DNA of 64,000 nucleotides, from contig NC_092276.1 of NCBI RefSeq assembly GCF_036320965.1, positions 8,820,023-8,884,022 of the forward strand, in the 5' to 3' direction. Positions 59,401 to 64,000 of the stretch are shown here, piece after piece. The translations under genes and the position numbers were made by a program. The notes under the pieces were generated by a model. That model was not told where the DNA came from. It did no database searches and worked only from the letters and a program-made list of their open reading frames with translations. This DNA is from Panulirus ornatus. Its lineage: Eukaryota > Arthropoda > Malacostraca > Decapoda > Palinuridae. Each line of letters begins with the position of its first letter. Positions within the stretch are counted from its first letter, which is position 1.

Positions 59401-62400
59401 AAATCAAGATACCAGCAAAGGGCTACAAATGAGTGTATTCGGTAACTTTATCCTAAATTTCGGAAGTACATTTAAACGGGACAGTCAGTGGCTTGTCTAA
59501 CCCCAAACAGAAGGAACTAAACTTGCCATGATTCTCGCAACAATACCTCGAATGAAAACTGCCACAGTTGCATTATTGCTATTATTGGAATAAAGAAATT
59601 TTAGTTCCAATTTAACATTGCTTTAAGCCTTTAAAAACTCCCTTATCATACTCGTTAATTTTGACTAACATTTCGCTCGTTTTACCAGATTTTGATTCGA
59701 AAGTTTCGAGTAACTTTAAATTTTAGATTCGCACATTATATATAACTTCCAGGAGATGGTCAAACCTGCCAGAGAAATACTATTGCCTGCAGTGCACTGG
59801 GTGGACAATGTGCCACCGATTGTGATAGAGGTGAGAACCCTATCCCTGGAGTATGCGAAACTAGCAACTGCGTCTGTTGTGTTCCAGGTAAGTTCTTTTG
59901 GTAGCTATACGATAACCATAATCTAAATTAAATCTCTATTCCATTAACCCTAAAACTTCAATAGATAGTAGTTGCCCATAGTCACATTCGTTTCACGAAA
60001 TGACTTTGAAGTTATGCTTTCTAAACCATAGTCATAAAATACTTTGTAAAAGACCAATGCAATTAACGGGAAAATATACGTATGATAGACTAGATACGAA
60101 AAACAAATTAATGGTAGTATGAAATAAGACTACAAAGTGCCACAGGATGTGCTATTTAAGACGTATAAATTGAAGATATAAGGACAAGTGGCTAAAAATT
60201 CAGTTCGTTTGACTAACTTGTTTTTTAAATATAAAATTTAATTTAAGCAATTCTTAAAATTAAAAACTATAGTTTTGATATACTATAAATGTAGAATCCA
60301 TAGATATCGCTCTTAACTTTAAAGTTTAAAATTATTGAACTTTCTATCCAAAACTTGAACTACAAAATAGAATCCCTTTTGTTGAAGTTCGGCCTTGTGC
60401 GCCACAGGATGTGGCATTGAAGATGTAAATAAAAGTAGCTAAACTCGTTAGTTTGAGTAGTAACTTGCTTTTGTTGAAAGTATAAAATTTGATTCTTAAA
60501 ATTCAAAACTATACTTTTGATATACTAAAATATAAAATCCATAAATATCTATCTTTACTTTAAATTTTTTAAACTATCAATTTAAAAAGAACTACAAAAT
60601 ATAATTCTATTTTGTTAAAAGAAATTCGACCTTGTGCACCTACCACCTTGGCATGCCATAGCAAAGGTGGCCGCTGCGAACACTCCTGCCACAGCAATGA
60701 GAATGGAGTCTCCCATTTATGCAACGATGGCTGCCTTTGCTGTATTCCAAGTAAGTTATTACCACTTCATAAGACCTATGTCTTTCCACAACTTCAAATT
60801 ACGGAAATCATTTTAGTTTTCAATAAATTTGCCTTCTATACAGAACTTTTGACTAGTGTCCTATAATGCATATCAACCCATTCTATAGTTATTACGGTTA
60901 CATTATTCGTGTTGATTTTGTTTACTTCGTTAAACCTACAACAAACATGTTCCTTGAATCTAATAGTTTTACAAATTACTATTCTTTAAAGAGTCCTCGA
61001 AGCTATAAATTCACTTTTAGTGAAACTGATTAAGTAGCATTTTCTTTTAAAAGATTGCCAGAGCCGAATGTTAATATTTCGCCTAAAATTTGCCGAAGTT
61101 GAATAAATGGCAACTGATTTAATGTTAATGAATTTGAACATTTCATTTCTAATGTCGAAACTATTAAATATTCTCGAATACAAACTTTAATACTATAAAA
61201 CTGGAAAATTGAATTTTCAATAACCTTTATTTCCTCTACTTTAATTTACTTAACCTTTAGAAAAAATTCGACAAACTTGTTATATTCGGTTACCAATAAC
61301 TTTTCACGTTATCTAAAAAAAAACATAATTACCTTACCAGTAAATACATTTAAATAACGTTCTAAAGTTCTTATTACAATGGAAAATCTTCCCTAAAAAG
61401 TTATATAACGTATGCTTAGTTAATAATGTAACAAATGCTTTTTTTTTTTTTCTAAATTTCAGGGGATACACAAACTTGCCAGACAACTACAATTCCATGT
61501 CATGGGTTGGGTGGAAATTGTGCCACTAGCTGTGGCAGGGATGAGAACTCTGTACCAGGTGTATGCGAAACCAGCAACTGCTTCTGCTGTGTTCCAAGTA
61601 AGTTTTTACTTACCCTATAATATTCATGGGTATAAATTTTTTTATTTAATGTACTTATTAAATGCATTAGAAGCATTTAGACTTACTCTATATAAAGATA
61701 TTCCAAAATAGAAATTGAGTAGTGATTTTTTTTTTCTATACTGGATATTGATCAAAATAACCGGTTAGTAAAATCTTCGGTAATTGAATTCACTTTGGAC
61801 GATCATGTGCGTTCGTATTGCGGAAATGTAAAAATACTAAAAGCAGTTTAAAGGTTTACAATTGCAAAAACTGCAACCGAAATAGTTAAACTGAAAAACG
61901 TATTCGATGTGTGAATCGTACAACGTAGTACCAAAGGGTAAAGCCTAAGCTACACTATTGATTATACACCCCTTAACTCGATATTTTAAATAACCCCAGT
62001 CTATTCAGCCTTTATTATGGTCGGTTAATGTTTTTAAATTTACTTCATAGACTTGCAAGTCTACGTAATTGCAGATTCATTTTGAGCAATATAAACATAA
62101 ATCTTAATTTCTCCTGCACAACTTTAAAAAAATTGTGCCACGCTGTATGAGTTTACTTGCGTATGATGTGGTCTAATTTAGATTGACTTCTAGTAAAACT
62201 ACTGGACAAAAATCTTAACTTGATATAAACTATACATGTTTTAGTATCTGGTTCCAAAACTTTCCCTTGGCATTAGATATTTCAAAATAAAACTGTGTAG
62301 AATGTATAGTTACAGAAATTATACATTTTGTCTTGTCAAATTCCTACAAACCTCTTAACTCGAACCACTTTGCTAAAGTGGTCTAACACTCCCAAATTTA

Positions 62401-63329
62401 GTAGGACTTTTTGGAGCTATCAGATTTTTTACTTGCTCCTTCAAATACTTGTATATAAATGGGTTGCGGTTGTCGGAATAAAATTTTACTCTAGAATGTA
62501 ATCATTAGAATTTTTTTCATTTATACAAAACTTCTATTACAATCTACTTAAAACACCCGTAACTATTTTTTGAAAGTATAAAACAAATTTAAACATTTCC
62601 ATAAGCAAAAAGGTCACCACTTGCCATGAAACCTGCTCTAAAAATTGCTACCATCGGTGACAATTGGAAACTTTCATTTTACATACTGCAACTAGAATAA
62701 GATGAATTGGAATATTTCCTTAACTGAATTTGTATATCTTGTTAACAAATGAAATGTGCTTATTTCGAAATCGATGTACAACCTTGTATGTAAACCAAAG
62801 ATGCCTGATTTTTTTTTTTCACGCTCAAAACTTTGAAGTTTCCTATATGGTATAAAGATGTATTGGCCCGAGTTGCGTACTTGTCATCCCGAAATGACTT
62901 AAGTTTGTGAACATGACGGTCTCCCTCTTGAGAACTTTAATATCACTGATCTATCACTAAATGTTTTTAAATTCTGGCTAGTTATACAACCGTCGATGTT
63001 TACTTCATTCGACCACTTCAACTGGAAATTAATGGAATGTTACTTCATTTGTATGTAACGCATAAGGTAAACAAACTGCATAGATTTTTATCTTAGTCTC
63101 TAAACACCATTAGGATAACTTTGCTAAATGAAATTCTGCCCTTAGAGGTGAATTATTTATATCTATACGTAACAAAAAAAATAAATTCTATTTGCAGAAC
63201 CCGATCACTGCGACTTCAACACCTTTGCTTGTCGTATCAAGGATGGTCATTGCAAGAAGTCGTGTGCTCATGGTGAAGACTCTATCCCTCATCTTTGTCA
63301 CGGTGATGACTGCATATGTTGTGTTCCAA
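53400..63329 (+). CDS. Gene C (partial at 3' end): secreted VWC-WAP protein with at least 7 8-Cys modules
   Basis: Thirteen coding exons give 1780 nt in frame, 593 codons, with no terminal exon before the window ends. Signal peptide (MTERMIMIVLL... PLLSSA), two ECC-type modules (26-70, 70-115), Trp/Pro-containing exon (115-166), VWC (166-241), WAP (241-285) and seven 8-Cys modules. Exon lengths for all six N-terminal units equal those of A and B. Odd: module ECC-1 has two Cys changed to Tyr and ECC-2 one Cys changed to Ser. A LINE sits in the VWC-WAP intron on the opposite strand and a repeat interrupts the promoter. Frame and splice sites are intact, so it is probably active, but under weaker constraint at the N-terminal Cys modules. 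Confidence 0.83.
53679..53810 (+). CDS. Gene C exon 2: ECC module, two Cys lost
   Basis: 132 nt. Reads ECYDKYGCYPDC where gene A has ECCDKYGCCPNC. Both changes are to Tyr codons (TAC, TAT). Confidence 0.87.
54006..54140 (+). CDS. Gene C exon 3: ECC module, one Cys lost
   Basis: 135 nt. HKCSFKHGCCPYC versus HKCCFDHGCCPYC in A and B, leaving seven Cys. Confidence 0.87.
54696..54848 (+). CDS. Gene C exon 4: Trp/Pro-containing exon
   Basis: 153 nt. FYPWGSVIATFPDCCLELVC. The PHYKHPPF tail of A and B is changed to IYKTPSY. Confidence 0.87.
55288..55513 (+). CDS. Gene C exon 5: VWC domain
   Basis: 226 nt, same phase-2 end. The second half holds a 62-bp block identical to both A and B; the first half has many synonymous changes. 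Confidence 0.92.
55866..57440 (-). mobile_element. LINE (RTE-like non-LTR retrotransposon), 5'-truncated, in the VWC-WAP intron of gene C
   Basis: Antisense to gene C. From its 3' end: T-run, conserved tail (CGCTGTCTCCCGCGTTTGCG), then a C-terminal region (YGCEAWTMDRVVRRG, LEMRCLRTMCGV) and an RT domain in one 343-residue frame at 56400-57431. RT motifs: NYRGVSLLSIPGKLYGRV, EQCGFRSGRGCVDQVF, DLEKAYDRV, LRQGCVMSPWLFNL, LFADDTALVADS. A frameshift near 56460 separates RT from the C-terminal part. The endonuclease and 5' part are absent. Youngest-looking LINE copy in the window. Confidence 0.85.
56400..57431 (-). pseudogene. LINE reverse transcriptase frame (5'-truncated)
   Basis: 343-codon open frame holding the RT palm with the FADD catalytic motif and the preceding LEKAYDRV aspartate motif. 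Starts inside the domain and breaks at a frameshift before the C-terminal block at 56060-56515, so it is not a full ORF2. Confidence 0.8.
57599..57729 (+). CDS. Gene C exon 6: WAP domain
   Basis: 131 nt. GCPDPYSYGRVC, DSDCPPGHQCCLVAGCGKEC. Confidence 0.92.
58333..58461 (+). CDS. Gene C exon 7: module 1
   Basis: 129 nt. CTNTDLCQTRNGRCDESC ... CVCCVS, five-residue first loop as in the other first modules. Confidence 0.87.
58735..58869 (+). CDS. Gene C exon 8: module 2 (alpha)
   Basis: 135 nt. CQRTTPSCRSLGGQCSSSC ... CLCCVP. Confidence 0.88.
58998..59129 (+). CDS. Gene C exon 9: module 3 (beta)
   Basis: 132 nt. CRFNSFPCAVKGGHCKQEC ... CVCCIP, 128 bp after module 2, mirroring the short intron in gene B. 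Confidence 0.88.
59753..59887 (+). CDS. Gene C exon 10: module 4 (alpha)
   Basis: 135 nt. CQRNTIACSALGGQCATDC ... CVCCVP. Confidence 0.88.
60140..60650. repeat. ~260-bp intronic tandem duplication reaching into exon 11
   Basis: Two diverged copies start at CCACAGGATGTG (60140 and 60402). The first copy ends in GTTGAAGTTCGGCCTTGTGC, matching GTTAAAAGAAATTCGACCTTGTGC at the acceptor and start of exon 11. Confidence 0.65.
60622..60750 (+). CDS. Gene C exon 11: module 5 (short C5-C6 loop)
   Basis: 129 nt. CAPTTLACHSKGGRCEHSC ... CNDGCLCCIP. Acceptor TTAAAAG is poor in pyrimidines, so splicing may be inefficient. Confidence 0.84.
61463..61597 (+). CDS. Gene C exon 12: module 6 (alpha)
   Basis: 135 nt. 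CQTTTIPCHGLGGNCATSC ... CFCCVP, strong T-rich acceptor. Confidence 0.88.
61598..63197 (+). other. Longest module intron of gene C (1.6 kb)
   Basis: No extra module exon or repeat found; only short non-coding frames. Confidence 0.6.
63198..63329 (+). CDS. Gene C exon 13: module 7 (beta)
   Basis: 132 nt. CDFNTFACRIKDGHCKKSC ... CICCVP, nearly the same as gene B module 8. By that match, HQQQC, gamma and last-type modules should follow beyond the window. Confidence 0.88.
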
Positions 63330-64000
63330 GTGAGTTTTAAATTTGATTATAGCATTTAGTACTTCGGTATTCAAAAATAGTTCTCGACATGGGTTCTTAT
63401 ATTTCGATGAAAATGATTGCTAGGTCTTAATCCTAACATGAAGCCTACTTTTATGCCTCTATCGGAAGCAACAAACTGCATAATCTAGACAAAATCATAT
63501 CTAATGCTTTATTTTCCCTAAAAACTATCAACCCACCTGGCGCAGGGACAATTTACCTTGACATTTGTGATATTTTTTTAAGGAATGCATAATAAAATAT
63601 TCGCTTCTATTTTATGCAAATCAATTGGTATAACTTGCAAACATTTGGTTTTCTTCTGCTAACCAAATCTTATTTAAACTTGATTAAAGAATCTGCTACA
63701 AATAATTAAAACTCTAACTTCTGTTTCATGAACATCAAACCTCTGAATACTTGCAAAGCAAATGTCTATCCTTGACACCTATGGCCATTCATAGCTTCTC
63801 TTGAGTGTAGACGGAATAAATTGACATATTTTAATCTATATCTATCGCTAAATAGCCTTGCATAGTCCAGTACTTCGCTTAAACATATAATTCATTCTAA
63901 AGCATGAAAATTTGACTGCTTAAGTCTTGTATCTGCAAAATCTAACCCCCACATACTTTACAACTTTTTTTATACCAAATATCATTTACCCAAATGCACC
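63330..64000 (+). other. Gene C intron, continues past the window
   Basis: No further exon seen before the end. Confidence 0.6.

Overview
This is eukaryotic, intron-rich genomic DNA. It is AT-rich, full of microsatellites, and carries decayed LINE, Penelope-like and PIF/Harbinger elements. Crustin-like cysteine-rich secreted proteins (VWC + WAP) together with this repeat load point to a decapod crustacean, possibly a lobster or crayfish. That assignment is inference from content; no species marker was seen.

The window is dominated by one multigene family of secreted, disulfide-rich mosaic proteins. Each complete gene has a conserved 5'UTR exon, a signal-peptide exon, two related 8-Cys exons (ECC...CC...GCCP), a Trp/Pro-containing exon, one VWC exon, one WAP exon, and then a long run of single-exon 8-Cys modules: C-x5/6-C-x6-C-x3-C-x10-C-x3/4-C-x-CC. 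Every module is flanked by phase-1 introns. The Cys order and spacing (CxxxC in the middle, CxC near the end, an extra outer pair) resemble the 8-Cys drosomycin-type CS-alpha-beta scaffold. They therefore look like strings of 11 to 16 defensin-like beads behind a crustin-like head. Spliced lengths close in frame: gene A encodes 988 residues (16 modules), gene B 771 residues (11 modules), and gene C runs off the window after 593 codons (7 modules seen).

Layout. 0.6-1.9 kb: 3' end of a plus-strand member (E). 2-12 kb: repeats, a LINE copy with an inverted 5' end, a Penelope-like remnant, minisatellites and a 1.48-kb PIF/Harbinger element with 21-bp inverted repeats. 12.5-25.3 kb: gene A (minus). 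25.4-28.3 kb: shared intergenic region between divergent A and B, with an 18-bp minisatellite of about 43 copies. 28.3-38.9 kb: gene B (plus). 39-45 kb: no gene seen, plus a LINE fragment. 45.3-51.8 kb: a decayed minus-strand member (D) that keeps its promoter and 5'UTR exon. 51.8-53.1 kb: D/C divergent promoter region. 53.1 kb to the end: gene C (plus), with a LINE in the VWC-WAP intron.

The order E(+), A(-)|B(+), D(-, dead)|C(+) suggests the locus grew by duplication of divergent pairs. All four visible promoters (A, B, C, D) keep a perfect TGACGTCA palindrome in a conserved context upstream of a conserved 5'UTR exon, suggesting coordinated expression. The products are predicted to be secreted and to act together in host defence or protease control; that role is inferred from the domains.
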